Positions 1 through 8,039 of a DNA stretch of 51,808 bases are shown here, piece by piece. This DNA comes from Myxococcales bacterium. Lineage in GTDB: Bacteria > Myxococcota_A > UBA9042 > GCA-2863065. The notes under the pieces are model-generated. The model was not told where the DNA came from, ran no database searches, and was given only the letters and a program-made list of their open reading frames with translations. Both the position numbers and the translations under genes were made by a program. The stretch is from positions 1 to 51,808 of the forward strand of contig JADMJS010000164.1 in assembly GCA_018780435.1 (NCBI GenBank), given 5' to 3'. Position 1 is the first letter of the stretch; every line of letters starts with the position of its first letter.

Positions 1-775
1 TCGACGTGTCCAGGGTCGGCGGGAGCACCTCGCTCAGGAGGCGCAGATCCGAGTTACCGAGACGCGCACTGTACAGCAAAGACAAGGACTTGGCCTCACG
101 GGGCAGCTTCGCGGCGGCCTGCAGTCGCGAGAGGCGCTCGGCGCGGGCGGCCTGTACGCGGTCCCAAGTGTCGACGCTGTGATAGGTGCCGTCCGGCTTG
201 TCCGGGTCGATGCGGTTCGGCCACGCGAGCTTGGTGAGCACGCTCGGGCTCCCGACGCGGGTCGGCGCCACGAGAGAGCCGGTGACGTCGTAGCCGCCGT
301 TCGAGAGGAACGCGAGCGGTGAATCGGGGCTCAGCGACGCCGCCACCACCGCCGAAAACGCCGGGTACCCCTCGGGCAGCTTGCCGCTCCAGACGTTGCG
401 AGTGCCGCTGTCGTGGCCGTTCGTCGCCGTGTCGATGCCGTTCACGACGAGGAGCTTCTTGCCGTACTTCTCGAAGAACGCCTGATTGCCCGCGACGGGC
501 GCATACCGGTGTTTGCCTGCGGTGCCGATGGTGTCCGCGAGGTATTTGTTGACCGGCGCCGGGTCGTCTTCGCCCTGGCTCCCCTTCGGATCGCAGAAGC
601 TCGTCGGATCCCAGCCGCCGCTGGCGTGGACCGTGACCCACAGGTTGCCCTGGTAGCTCGCCGGGCCCGCGGCGGCAGCGGTTCGGGCGCCGAAGAGCGA
701 GCCGGCGCCCACGACGCCGAGGGAGGCGGCCGAGCACATCTTCAGGAAATCGCGTCGGTCGAGCTGCTTCGTCAT
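1..775 (-). CDS. DUF1501-family Tat-exported protein, N-terminal part (runs off window)
   Basis: The reading frame starts with ATG at 775 and stays open to the window edge, giving about 258 residues. An AGGAG-like ribosome site lies 6 bases upstream of the ATG. The N-terminus has a twin-arginine signal, RRDFLK, at residues 7-12, then a hydrophobic Ala/Gly/Val stretch and an alanine-rich cleavage region near residue 36. The mature start contains HASGGWDPTSFCDP and later LLVVNGIDTATNGHDSG, the pattern of DUF1501 proteins, which are related to alkaline phosphatase/sulfatase folds and have no well-defined reaction. It follows the haem-motif lipoprotein at 840-3287 by 64 bp on the same strand. That pairing is common in myxobacteria and planctomycetes, so the two probably form one unit. 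Because it is truncated, catalytic residues further on cannot be assessed. Confidence 0.9.
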   Translation of the reverse strand, partial: MTKQLDRRDFLKMCSAASLGVVGAGSLFGARTAAAAGPASYQGNLWVTVHASGGWDPTSFCDPKGSQGEDDPAPVNKYLADTIGTAGKHRYAPVAGNQAFFEKYGKKLLVVNGIDTATNGHDSGTRNVWSGKLPEGYPAFSAVVAASLSPDSPLAFLSNGGYDVTGSLVAPTRVGSPSVLTKLAWPNRIDPDKPDGTYHSVDTWDRVQAARAERLSRLQAAAKLPREAKSLSLLYSARLGNSDLRLLSEVLPPTLDTS

Positions 776-839
776 GCCACACTCCTCACGCACGAGCGGG
801 ATCCGGGAGGGACGCTACGGGGATCTCGATATTGGCAAC

Positions 840-3287
840 TCATTCGTAGAGGAAACGCGGGTCGGTGAGGAGGTAGGCCACGACCGCGGTCCACGCACGG
901 ACCGTGTAGGCGTCGTCTTTACTGACGGCCCATTCCGCCGGCACCGTCGCGCCGGTCCACCAGTCCTTCGTCGCCGCGCAGGTCGACGAGAGCGACGCGC
1001 TCTGAGTCCCTGCAGCGACGTCGGCTCGGCCCGCCTCCCAGGTGTCGTGCCAGAGCTGCCAGGTCGCTTCGAGCTCCTCGTGGCCCGGCGGGAGGGTCTC
1101 GCCCAGGAGGCGCTGATGGAGGGTCCGGATGTTCTCTCGGATGGCCTCGATCGCTTTCGGGACCTCGAAGCCGTTGGCGTCGACCGGCTGATAGCCGCGT
1201 TCGACCTGCGGGAAGAGGCGGCGCTCCCAGGCGGGGCGAGCAAAGTCTTGCGACACCGCGCGACATGCGACCTCGTTCGCCATGCGCTCCTGCACGGCCG
1301 CCATCATGCCGCTCGGGTCGGTGATTCGCTGCGTCACTTGGTCGGAGTCGATGCCGCCGTAGAAGAGCCGATATTGGCCGCCGTCGAGGAGTGTGTCGAC
1401 CGCCGTCGGGGTGCTGCGCCACGGGTAGCCCGTCGTGGCGGCGACTTTCCGGGAGAGCAGCTCCGGGGTGAGCAGCCTGCCGCGGCCGAGCGACCCGAGG
1501 GCCACGGTGCGGAGCGCGTCCGGGTAGGTCTCGACGTCCACGGCGCGATACCACTTGCTCGTGATGACGGCCTTGAAGGCGACCTTGATGTCGAGGTTCC
1601 CGGCGACCAGCTTGGCGGCGACGTCCTGCAGGAAGGTCTCCTGCTCGTCCCACGCCGCTTTGCGGGCCGCGAACTCGTCATCGGAGGTGATGGAGTCGTC
1701 GAGCTCGCTGGGCGGCTTCAGCGGCTCGACCCCGGTCAGCATGCGCCACACCATCTTCACGATGGCCGTCGGGAAACGCGGGTCGGCCGCGATGTGCGAG
1801 GCGAGCCACTGAAGCCCGGCTTGGCTCTGGTCCGCTGGGACGACGTCGCCCTCGAAGCCGGGCGGCCGCATGTCGCCGTGCCAACCGCCCTCCGGCGGCT
1901 GGAAGCGCCCCATGGCCGTCCAACCGGAGAAGGCGCCCGCGACCGGGTCGACGATCTCGTGGCAGATGCTGCAGGACGGGTTGAACAGGGTCGGGTTGTG
2001 ATCCTCGATGGTCGTCGGGTCGATGGGCTGTTCGGCGAGCGCGAGCACGTCGGTGCCGAGGAAGAGGCGCCAGACCATCTTCGAACGCTGGCGGTTGCGG
2101 TTCGTCTCGGTGGTCGGGAAGCGGTTCAGGAACATCGGATCGGTGAGGACGCCGGCGTGCGGGATGCCTGGGACCTTCGCCTCGGCGCGCTCCTCGGGAT
2201 CGAGCGGGTTCATCCACTGCACCTGATCGGTGACCCCGAAGACCCGTGCCGAGAACGGGTTCACGACCACGTAGTCGGCGGTCAGGACCTCGCTGAACGG
2301 CCGGTTCTGGCGCACCACCCATGAGATGAGCTCGAGCGGCGCCTGCGCGACGGCGCGATTGGCGTGCAGCTTGCCGAGGTTCTTCGCCGAGGCGTCGGCC
2401 GGGTACTCTGGTTTTTCAAACCACTTGCGAGCTGGAAAGTCCCCCTCGTTCAGGAGGTTCAGCGCGTCTTGGTTCTTGTCGTAGCGGTTGGTCAGGAGGA
2501 GGTCGTTCCAGGCCTCCATGAGCCGCTCGAGGAAGGCGGGTTCGTCGAGGAGGACGTCGAGCGCCGCGTCGAGAGCGGCGTCGCCATTGACCTCGAGCGA
2601 GGTCCGCTCGGAGACGGTCGGCAGTCGGCCCGCGAGGTTCAGCGCCGCTTTGCGAAAGGTGTCGGCCGCGTTGCTCACGACGACGCCGCTGAAGTAGCCG
2701 GCGTCGTCCACCGGTGGCGGCTGGCAGGTGACCGGATCCTTCAGGCGGGTGACGAGCTCTTCGAGGTCGGCGTAGAGCGGGGTGCCGACAGGGACGATCT
2801 CCCCGCCGCCGTGAGGCGCTTGTGCGCTCGGTTTGGCCAGGAGAAGCGGCAGGCCGCCATAGTCGTAGTTCGATATCTCGCGGAGGACCCCGAGGTTGAA
2901 GTCGAGCCAGCCGGGCCAGCTCTCACTCCGGAGGACCATCCGGCTCGCCTTCGCCGCCCCGGAGCTGGAATGGCACGCGATGCACGTCGTCGACATGACG
3001 GGCGCCCAGATGTTCTGGACGAAGAAGGACTCGGTGGGAACGCAGGGCGGCGGCTCCGACGTGTCGGGCTCGTCGGGCGTGTTCACGTCCGGCACGTCGA
3101 TTGCGATGGTGTCTGCTTCGGTCGCGTCCGGGGCGGGCGTCGCGTCGTCTTGCGTCGTCGTGGCGTCGGAGGCACCGTCTGGGCCATCGACCGCGATGGA
3201 CGAAGTCCCATCGGCGGAACATGCGACGGCCAGCAGTGCGGCGATTCCTCGGCCAGCCAAGTGAAAAAGTGTGCGTTTGATTGCCAT
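840..3287 (-). CDS. DUF1588/DUF1592-like lipoprotein with two c-type haem motifs
   Basis: This is an 815-residue protein. The start ATG at 3287 has GGGAGG just upstream. Residues 1-23 form a lipoprotein signal ending in LAVAC, followed by an Asp/Thr/Pro-rich linker to about residue 80. A CIACH motif lies at 102-106 and a CSICH motif near 437-441, each a CxxCH site for covalent c-type haem. The segment NRQRSKMVWRLFLGTDVLAL and the following ..NPSCSICHEIVDPVAG resemble DUF1588/DUF1592-type modules of planctomycete and myxobacterial proteins. The product is expected at the periplasmic face of the outer membrane. It precedes the DUF1501 gene on the same strand, so the two probably work together; their shared substrate is unknown. 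The family assignment is by recognition only. Confidence 0.85.
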   Translation of the reverse strand: MAIKRTLFHLAGRGIAALLAVACSADGTSSIAVDGPDGASDATTTQDDATPAPDATEADTIAIDVPDVNTPDEPDTSEPPPCVPTESFFVQNIWAPVMSTTCIACHSSSGAAKASRMVLRSESWPGWLDFNLGVLREISNYDYGGLPLLLAKPSAQAPHGGGEIVPVGTPLYADLEELVTRLKDPVTCQPPPVDDAGYFSGVVVSNAADTFRKAALNLAGRLPTVSERTSLEVNGDAALDAALDVLLDEPAFLERLMEAWNDLLLTNRYDKNQDALNLLNEGDFPARKWFEKPEYPADASAKNLGKLHANRAVAQAPLELISWVVRQNRPFSEVLTADYVVVNPFSARVFGVTDQVQWMNPLDPEERAEAKVPGIPHAGVLTDPMFLNRFPTTETNRNRQRSKMVWRLFLGTDVLALAEQPIDPTTIEDHNPTLFNPSCSICHEIVDPVAGAFSGWTAMGRFQPPEGGWHGDMRPPGFEGDVVPADQSQAGLQWLASHIAADPRFPTAIVKMVWRMLTGVEPLKPPSELDDSITSDDEFAARKAAWDEQETFLQDVAAKLVAGNLDIKVAFKAVITSKWYRAVDVETYPDALRTVALGSLGRGRLLTPELLSRKVAATTGYPWRSTPTAVDTLLDGGQYRLFYGGIDSDQVTQRITDPSGMMAAVQERMANEVACRAVSQDFARPAWERRLFPQVERGYQPVDANGFEVPKAIEAIRENIRTLHQRLLGETLPPGHEELEATWQLWHDTWEAGRADVAAGTQSASLSSTCAATKDWWTGATVPAEWAVSKDDAYTVRAWTAVVAYLLTDPRFLYE

Positions 3288-3396
3288 GGGGCCTCCCGCC
3301 GCGTTCAGCGTACCGCTCGGGATCGACCGCTGTCACTTCCGTGCCGACGATTTACGCGCGCCGAGTCTGCTCCTGCTCCGGACGGCGCTCCGGCGA

Positions 3397-3693
3397 CTAC
3401 TCCCCAATCACCGTGCAATGCGCCGGGGCGCCTTCGCCAATGGGCTCACACGTCCACTGCTGTCCGGCGGTGAGGGCGAGCCCGGTCTTCGCCCGCTGGG
3501 GGCGCATGTAGCGACACGAACCCGGCGCGCCCTGGATCCGCTTCTCGTAGGTGACCCCGACGAGTCCGTCTTTGGCGACGAGGAGGTCGTTGTGGGCCCG
3601 CGAGCCGTTCTTCCCGAGCGAGGGAGAGAGTGACCCGACGGCGCCCTGTCGCGGAGTTCGGCGATGAGCTAGGCTCCACGCCCGCATGGACAC
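3397..3693 (-). CDS. small hypothetical protein, uncertain
   Basis: This frame of up to 98 codons (GTG at 3693, or ATG at 3687) lies on the minus strand and overlaps the first bases of the divergent DUF2200 gene. Its last 55 codons have the strong G/C third-position bias of real genes here and encode a Cys-containing tail (GSCRYMRP... QQWTCEPIG ...AHCTVIGE). The N-terminal third is Arg/Ser-rich and less convincing, and neither start has a ribosome site. The real start could lie further in, or this could be a remnant. I do not recognise a family. It sits upstream of the 840-3287 gene, whose promoter must lie in or near it. Confidence 0.4.
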   Translation of the reverse strand: MSMRAWSLAHRRTPRQGAVGSLSPSLGKNGSRAHNDLLVAKDGLVGVTYEKRIQGAPGSCRYMRPQRAKTGLALTAGQQWTCEPIGEGAPAHCTVIGE

Positions 3694-4039
3694 CCATCAC
3701 CGCATCTTCCGGATGGCCTTCGCGAGCGTCTACCCCCTCTACGTGCAGAAGGCCGAGAAGAAGGGACGCACACGGGAGGAGGTCGATGCGATCATTGCGT
3801 GGCTCACGGGCTACGACGCCGCACAACTGGCGCGCGTGCTCGACAGCCGGGTCGACTTCGAGACGTTCTTTGGCGAGGCGCCTCGTCTCCATCCGAACGT
3901 TGGGCTGATCACGGGCGTCGTATGCGGCGTTCGCGTAGAGGACGTCACCCACCCACTGATGCGGCAGATCCGCTACCTCGACAAGCTCATCGATGAGCTC
4001 GCGCGGGGGAAGAAGATGTCGAGCATCCTACGAAGCTAG
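3686..4039 (+). CDS. DUF2200 family protein
   Basis: This 117-residue protein matches the whole length of the DUF2200 family. Diagnostic stretches are [20 protein letters not shown] at the N-terminus, [40 protein letters not shown], and [17 protein letters not shown] near the end. The family is small, cytosolic and widespread in bacteria. Its biochemical role is not known to me. The gene is alone on the plus strand, between the divergent small ORF and the convergent SRPBCC gene, so it looks like a single-gene unit. The ribosome site is weak (CTAGG about 12 bases upstream of ATG 3686). Confidence 0.95.
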   Translation: MDTHHRIFRMAFASVYPLYVQKAEKKGRTREEVDAIIAWLTGYDAAQLARVLDSRVDFETFFGEAPRLHPNVGLITGVVCGVRVEDVTHPLMRQIRYLDKLIDELARGKKMSSILRS

Positions 4040-4194
4040 GGCTCGGTCACAACTACGTGGGAGAGTTGACCGCGCCGCGCCGCGCCGCGCCCGGCTCGGG
4101 CCAAGTCCGAAGACATACTCCCCGTACTTCGAGGCAGACGTTCTCTACTTGGAACGAACCAGGCGGGGATGCGGCGCTAGGCAAGCCGAACCAC
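4040..4194. other. convergent intergenic region, GC-rich, possible short hairpin
   Basis: This is the 155 bp between the ends of the DUF2200 gene and the SRPBCC gene. It contains a run of CGCGC units and a short perfect hairpin, GCCCG-GCT-CGGGC, at 4089-4101. No T-tract follows on either strand, so an intrinsic terminator cannot be claimed. Confidence 0.4.
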
Positions 4195-5166
4195 CTATTC
4201 TAGATCGAGCCCCGCCGCCGCCAGCACTGCCTCGAGTTTGTCGAAGGAGCCGGTCCAACCGCCCGTCATGCCCGTACGGCCGCCGACGAAGGTGGCCAGC
4301 TCGTCGACGGTCACCTCGCCCACGACGTCCCAGCGCACGGTGACGCGCGTTCGGTCCGGCGCTTCGGCGGCGAACGTGACCGTCGTGTGCATGGTCTCGG
4401 GCCAGGTCGGCGCCATGGGGTGACGCGACACGTTCTCGTTCGCGTCGCAGAACTGCTGCGTGTAGACCACGCGCTCGGGTCGAGTGACGTCGAGGTAGCG
4501 GGCGCGGCCGTACATGGTCACTGTGGCGTCGTTGGTCATCAGGTAGAACGATTCGCCTCCCGATCGGATGTCCGCCCGAATGAACTCCATCCGAAAGCCC
4601 GTCGGGGGCAGCCAACGCGCCAGGTGCTCGGGTGTGGTCCACATGGCGAACACGGTCTCGAGTGGCGCCGCGAACTCGCGGTTGATGACGAAGACCTGGC
4701 GACCGGTCGCGTCCTCTTCGAGGAACTCCCCGAGGCGATCCCAGGTGGCATTGCCGCCGGCCGCCTTGATGAACTTCCGAGTCTGCACGGCGGCGTCCGG
4801 CGTCGGTAGCGTCATGGTCAGGTGGAGGTGTGTCTTGCCGGCGACCTCAGCGAAGGTCGCCGTTACACGAAAGACCGGGGGCGTGTCGTCCGTGGCGCCG
4901 TGATCGTAGACGAGCCGCGCGCCGACCTCGACCTCGTGGTACGTCGTGACGTTGGGGTAGTCGGTGCCGTCCGGGCCGTGCATGGTGTAGCGCCAGTGAC
5001 CGCCGGGGCGCAGGTCCTTGCTGTGGTGGGTGAGCGTGAAGCCACGTGGTCCCCACCACAAGGCGACCTTCGCCGGGTCCGTCCACGCGTCCCACACCGC
5101 CGAGACGGGGGCGTCATATACGCGCTGAATAACAATATCGCTGGATTCATTCGGAATGGACATCAT
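4195..5166 (-). CDS. tandem SRPBCC/AHSA1-domain protein
   Basis: This 323-residue protein consists of two Activator-of-Hsp90-homologue-like (SRPBCC superfamily) domains. The first, residues about 10-150, has VYDAPVSAVWDAWTDPAKVALWWGP and a GG-W-Y sheet. The second, about 155-320, has REFAAPLETVFAMWTTPEHLARWLPP. Such domains form a helix-grip hydrophobic cavity; in this ArsR-linked class the ligand is usually unknown. The ATG at 5166 has GAAGGAG just upstream and overlaps the end of the ArsR gene by 20 bp, so translation is probably coupled. The ArsR-SRPBCC pair is a common bacterial operon layout, in which the SRPBCC protein may bind or modify the molecule that the repressor senses. Most family members have one domain, so the double copy is a mild oddity. 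Confidence 0.93.
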   Translation of the reverse strand: MMSIPNESSDIVIQRVYDAPVSAVWDAWTDPAKVALWWGPRGFTLTHHSKDLRPGGHWRYTMHGPDGTDYPNVTTYHEVEVGARLVYDHGATDDTPPVFRVTATFAEVAGKTHLHLTMTLPTPDAAVQTRKFIKAAGGNATWDRLGEFLEEDATGRQVFVINREFAAPLETVFAMWTTPEHLARWLPPTGFRMEFIRADIRSGGESFYLMTNDATVTMYGRARYLDVTRPERVVYTQQFCDANENVSRHPMAPTWPETMHTTVTFAAEAPDRTRVTVRWDVVGEVTVDELATFVGGRTGMTGGWTGSFDKLEAVLAAAGLDLE

Positions 5167-5542
5167 CGTCTCCTTCAGTGGTGGCGGGCGTTGCGGCGGG
5201 TGGGGTCGTGGTGACGGTCGCGAGGTAGGCGCCCAGGCGATCCAGGCTCTCCTCCCAGAACTTGCGGTATTGCTCGACCCAGTCGCTCGCCTCTCGAAGC
5301 GGGACGCCGTTCAGCCGACAAGGCCTGAACTGCGCATCGCGGGTACGCGTGATGAGCCCGGCGTTCTCCAGCACTTTCAGGTGCTTAGTGATCGCCGGGA
5401 GGCTCATCTCCCCGAGGAACGGCTCAGCAAGCTCCGTGACGCTGGCTTGGCCGTGGGTGAGCTTCGTGAGAATCGCGCGTCGGGTCGGGTCCGAGAGCGC
5501 GGAGAAGGTCGAGCTGAGGCTGTCGCTGTGAGTACCAACCAT
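5147..5542 (-). CDS. ArsR-family winged-helix transcriptional repressor
   Basis: This is a 131-residue ArsR/SmtB-type regulator. The N-terminal LSDPTRRAILTKLTHGQASV.. is the typical first helices, and LPAITKHLKVLENAGLITRTRD is the recognition helix and wing. No metal-binding Cys pair is present; the ELxVxC box of metal sensors is absent. It is therefore likely an ArsR of the SRPBCC-associated class rather than a metal sensor. The C-terminal 25 residues are Thr/Pro/Ala-rich and probably disordered. The gene overlaps the SRPBCC gene by 20 bp and has a palindromic operator over its promoter (5556-5602), consistent with autorepression. Confidence 0.93.
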   Translation of the reverse strand: MVGTHSDSLSSTFSALSDPTRRAILTKLTHGQASVTELAEPFLGEMSLPAITKHLKVLENAGLITRTRDAQFRPCRLNGVPLREASDWVEQYRKFWEESLDRLGAYLATVTTTPPAATPATTEGDDDVHSE

Positions 5543-5555
5543 GATTTACCCGCAG

Positions 5556-5602
5556 GTTAATTAACTTAGTGGTTAACTACAGGCGAGGCGTCAGCCTGTC
5601 AA
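5556..5602 (-). promoter_or_regulatory. promoter and palindromic operator of the ArsR-SRPBCC operon
   Basis: On the minus strand TTGACA (5602-5597) is followed after exactly 17 bases by TAGTTA (5579-5574), a perfect -35 box with a weak -10. Overlapping and following the -10 are two inverted repeats: a perfect 10-bp palindrome GTTAATTAAC at 5556-5565, and TTAAC-N6-GTTAA (top strand TTAAC..GTTAA outer arms) at 5561-5576. The AT-rich block is conspicuous against the GC-rich surroundings. Its place between the -10 and the start codon fits repression by the adjacent ArsR protein. The binding itself is inference. Confidence 0.7.
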
Positions 5603-5725
5603 GCAGCGCCGTCGCTTGAGGTGTCTAAGCCGAACGTATTGCCCGTCACTGCGCGGAACCCGCCAACATCATTGAGGCTTCCGTCATGCGCCCGAACGAG
5701 CGCGTTTGCAGCGGGGGGTGGCCAC

Positions 5726-6499
5726 TCAGCCCGGCAGCGGCCAGATCACTACCGGGGTAAAGGCGGCGGGATCGCCTGCCGGTAGGTCGGCGGGCGGCGG
5801 GGCGAACAGAGCCTCGTCGTGGGTCAGAGCGAAGGTCGCCGGCGCCGACGGCGGCTCAAAGGCGGCCCCGAGTCGAAAGCGCCAGGTGAGCCAGCGCCCC
5901 GTTCCGATAGGCGTGTCGTCGTCGGGCGACAGCACCACGGTCCGGAAGACGCCACCGTCCAGGATCTGAAAAGGCTCGCCCGTGTCCGGATCCCCAACGA
6001 GGGACTTGCCGGCGTCGAGGATCGCTGGACCCGCGTCTACGCCGAGCAGAGTCACGTCGCCGACCGCCCGAAGCCGCAGGTCGGCTAAGGTCGGGAGCAC
6101 GACGCCTTCGGGAGGCAGGTAGTCGAGCGTCAATGCGACCGTCTTGGGGAGCCCCGCCGCGTCACGGGTCAGCACGGCCAGGCGAAGCTGTAGAGCGCAA
6201 TCGGCGCAGCTTAGGTCTCGTGGGCATGCCGTACACGTACTGCCGCATCCGTCAGCTCGTCCACACTCGGTCACGGGACACGACGGTGTGCAGATCGGAG
6301 TGGAGTCGAGCTCGACTGGCAAAACGACGTCGACTGGCGGGACGTCAGCCGCACGGCCCGAGACGTCGTCTACCCGCGACACGTCGTCCGTCGGAGGCGA
6401 GGAGGCCGCGTTGGAAGCGCTGCCGCATCCCAGCGCCATCCCGAGGAACAACCGCGTCAGGAGCTCGACGACGTGGGCGGAGTGGCGGTCCGTGAACAC
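5726..6499 (-). CDS. lipoprotein with a cohesin-like domain (paralogue of 40286-41173)
   Basis: This 257-residue protein starts with GTG at 6499, 7 bases after AGGAG. Residues 1-25 are a lipoprotein signal ending ALGC. A Val/Asp-rich linker follows, then a short Cys cluster (TPSCPVTECG.. CTACP) at about 70-100. The C-terminal 150 residues are a beta domain containing PTLADLRLRAVGDVTLLG, then DAGKSLVGDPDTGEPFQILD, then IGTGRWLTWRFRLG. The same pattern recurs in the proteins at 40286-41173, 26597-27148 and 32907-40289. The order of strands and the aGK-L....G...I..G..L.F signature resemble cohesin-type domains. It begins 2 bp after the TPR gene and is almost certainly co-transcribed with it. Confidence 0.8.
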   Translation of the reverse strand: MFTDRHSAHVVELLTRLFLGMALGCGSASNAASSPPTDDVSRVDDVSGRAADVPPVDVVLPVELDSTPICTPSCPVTECGRADGCGSTCTACPRDLSCADCALQLRLAVLTRDAAGLPKTVALTLDYLPPEGVVLPTLADLRLRAVGDVTLLGVDAGPAILDAGKSLVGDPDTGEPFQILDGGVFRTVVLSPDDDTPIGTGRWLTWRFRLGAAFEPPSAPATFALTHDEALFAPPPADLPAGDPAAFTPVVIWPLPG

Positions 6500-6501
6500 G
6501 C

Positions 6502-7632
6502 TCAGTCTCCTGGTATGCCCGCTGCGGCGTTCGACGAGGCTCCGCCCTTCCCTTCGAGTGACGCGAGGACCCGCTCGACGTCGGTCCGACGCGCATCCTC
6601 CGACGCGGTGCCGGTAGCGAGCGCCACATAGCGCCTCATGGCGACCCTAGCCGCCTCCGCCTCGCCCAGGGCCTGGAGCGTCGCGGCCAACTGATAGGCA
6701 CCGTCGAAGTGGCGCGGGTCAACGGCGGTCAGCCGGCTCAACTCTTCGGCGGCGAGCGCGTAACGCTGCTGCGCTTGATGGACGAGCGCCAGCTCGTAGA
6801 GCGCCGCCGGTGTGTCCGTCACAGGTGAGAGGACGGCCTCCGCAGCACCGAGCTCGCCAGCGGCCCGAAGCGCACCTCCGAGCCGGACGGCCACGTCGCG
6901 CGATGACGGGTCCCGCCGCAGCGCGTCGCGGAGGTGGGGTACAGCGTCCGGGAGCCGCTTCGAACCGATCAGCGCGTTGGCGAGGTTGAGCCGAGTCGCG
7001 ACCGTATCGTTCGCGGTGAGCGCCTGCTCGAGCAAGGACCGCGCTTCGTCGTAACGACCGCTCTCGACGTAGATGGCGCCCAGGTTGTTCAGCGACTCGT
7101 GATCCGACGGGTCGTGCTGTCGGGCGAGCTCGTATGCTGCGACCGCCTCGCCACGCCTCCCCACCGATTGTTCGAGGTTCCCGAGCGCCCGTGCGGCCGG
7201 GCCATAGGGGGTCGCCGAGAGTGCTTCCTTCAGGAGAGCTCGGCCGTCGTCGACGTCGCCCCGCCGAATGGCAAGGTTGGCGCGCGCCGTGAGGACGGTC
7301 GGTGACGAGGCCTGGGACGCCAGCGCGTAGTCCACGGCCGCCACGTCGAGGTCCGTGAGCGTGGCCGGTGAACGCGCCGCCGACTCGACACGCAGGCGGA
7401 ACCCGAGATCGAGAAGTGAGGGGTCCGCCGGACTGAGCCGCATGGCCGAATCGAGCGCCACGGACGCGTTCAGGAGCGCTCCCGACTGCATCGCTGCCTC
7501 GGCATCGGCGACGAAGCGAGCGACGCCCTCTCGGGTGCGTCGCCGCGCCAGGAGCTCGTCGACGGCCAGCCAGCCGACGAGCAGGCTACTGCTGGCGATG
7601 ACGGTGAGTAGTGATCCAGTGAGTCGACTCAA
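6502..7632 (-). CDS. membrane-anchored TPR-repeat protein
   Basis: This is a 376-residue protein if started at TTG 7632, which has CAGGG 4-5 bases upstream; an upstream TTG at 7698 would add 22 residues but has no good ribosome site. Residues 4-25 form one transmembrane or signal-anchor helix (SLLTVIASSSLLVGW). Residues about 40-350 are tetratricopeptide repeats, for example HESLNNLGAIYVESGRYDEA and similar 34-residue units. TPR proteins are protein-interaction scaffolds. Placement one codon before a lipoprotein with a cohesin-like domain suggests a role in surface-protein assembly or export, but that is inference. Confidence 0.88.
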   Translation of the reverse strand: MSRLTGSLLTVIASSSLLVGWLAVDELLARRRTREGVARFVADAEAAMQSGALLNASVALDSAMRLSPADPSLLDLGFRLRVESAARSPATLTDLDVAAVDYALASQASSPTVLTARANLAIRRGDVDDGRALLKEALSATPYGPAARALGNLEQSVGRRGEAVAAYELARQHDPSDHESLNNLGAIYVESGRYDEARSLLEQALTANDTVATRLNLANALIGSKRLPDAVPHLRDALRRDPSSRDVAVRLGGALRAAGELGAAEAVLSPVTDTPAALYELALVHQAQQRYALAAEELSRLTAVDPRHFDGAYQLAATLQALGEAEAARVAMRRYVALATGTASEDARRTDVERVLASLEGKGGASSNAAAGIPGD

Positions 7633-7714
7633 GTGACCCTGCCGATTTCCATGACGCAACCTACCAAGTGGAGGCGCCTTTTCCAAGGCATAGCCCAAAT
7701 CGTCCAGGTCCGGT

Positions 7715-7810
7715 GCGCCTCCCGGTCTGCCGCTTCAGAAGAGCGACGCACCTGGGGCTCCGGGCGTCATCACGTCGACGCACCAGGTGGTCGACGACAG
7801 CTCGACCGAG
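7715..7810 (-). pseudogene. 96-bp out-of-place copy of part of the 1472-residue lipoprotein gene
   Basis: These 96 bases match 19769-19864 with 4 differences (about 96% identity by eye) in the same minus-strand orientation. At 19.8 kb the sequence codes for part of the first beta region of the Cys-rich lipoprotein (..WCVDVMTSGAPGAS..). Here it stands alone between genes, and one of the four differences turns the Trp codon TGG into the stop TGA at about 7735. Flanking sequence shows no similarity. It is therefore a small non-functional duplicate, or the remainder of a lost paralogue. Confidence 0.8.
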
Positions 7811-7818
7811 CCCTCCGT

Positions 7819-7847
7819 TTAACACGCGCAGCGCCGCACCCCGTCAA
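7819..7847 (-). promoter_or_regulatory. candidate promoter of the TPR-lipoprotein operon
   Basis: On the minus strand TTGACG (7847-7842) is separated by 17 bases from TGTTAA (7824-7819). It is a near-consensus -35 with a weak -10. It lies directly upstream of the 96-bp duplicated fragment, which would then form part of the mRNA leader. Confidence 0.4.
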
Positions 7848-8039
7848 GCAGCTTCGTCGGCTGGAAAGTGACCGAGGCCCACGTAGGGACGCGCCCAATC
7901 CGATAATATGCGTGCCGACACGTAATGGGCGTATGGTGGATCAACGCAGTTTCGCGCCACGTCGCAGCCCTGGCATCGCACGTGCAGAAAGAGCAGGGTC
8001 AATGACGATTCCCGGCCGTCCGGGATCGAGGCGCCACCA

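Larger units (their letters stand above)
7633..8039. other. divergent intergenic region with a stray gene fragment
   Basis: These 407 bp lie between the TPR gene (minus) and the giant lipoprotein gene (plus). They hold the 96-bp fragment at 7715-7810, a candidate minus-strand promoter at 7819-7847, and an isolated -10-like GATAAT at 7902-7907 on the plus strand with no matching -35. A plus-strand frame crosses this region but has no coding character, and I see no gene here. Confidence 0.7.

Noticed and set aside
774..2324. 516-codon plus-strand frame
   Set aside because: It lies antisense to the haem-motif lipoprotein; the product is Arg/Val/Gly-rich with no recognisable domain, and the opposite strand has CxxCH motifs and a signal peptide.
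3446..3952. 168-codon minus-strand frame over the DUF2200 gene
   Set aside because: It is antisense to a clear full-length family member.
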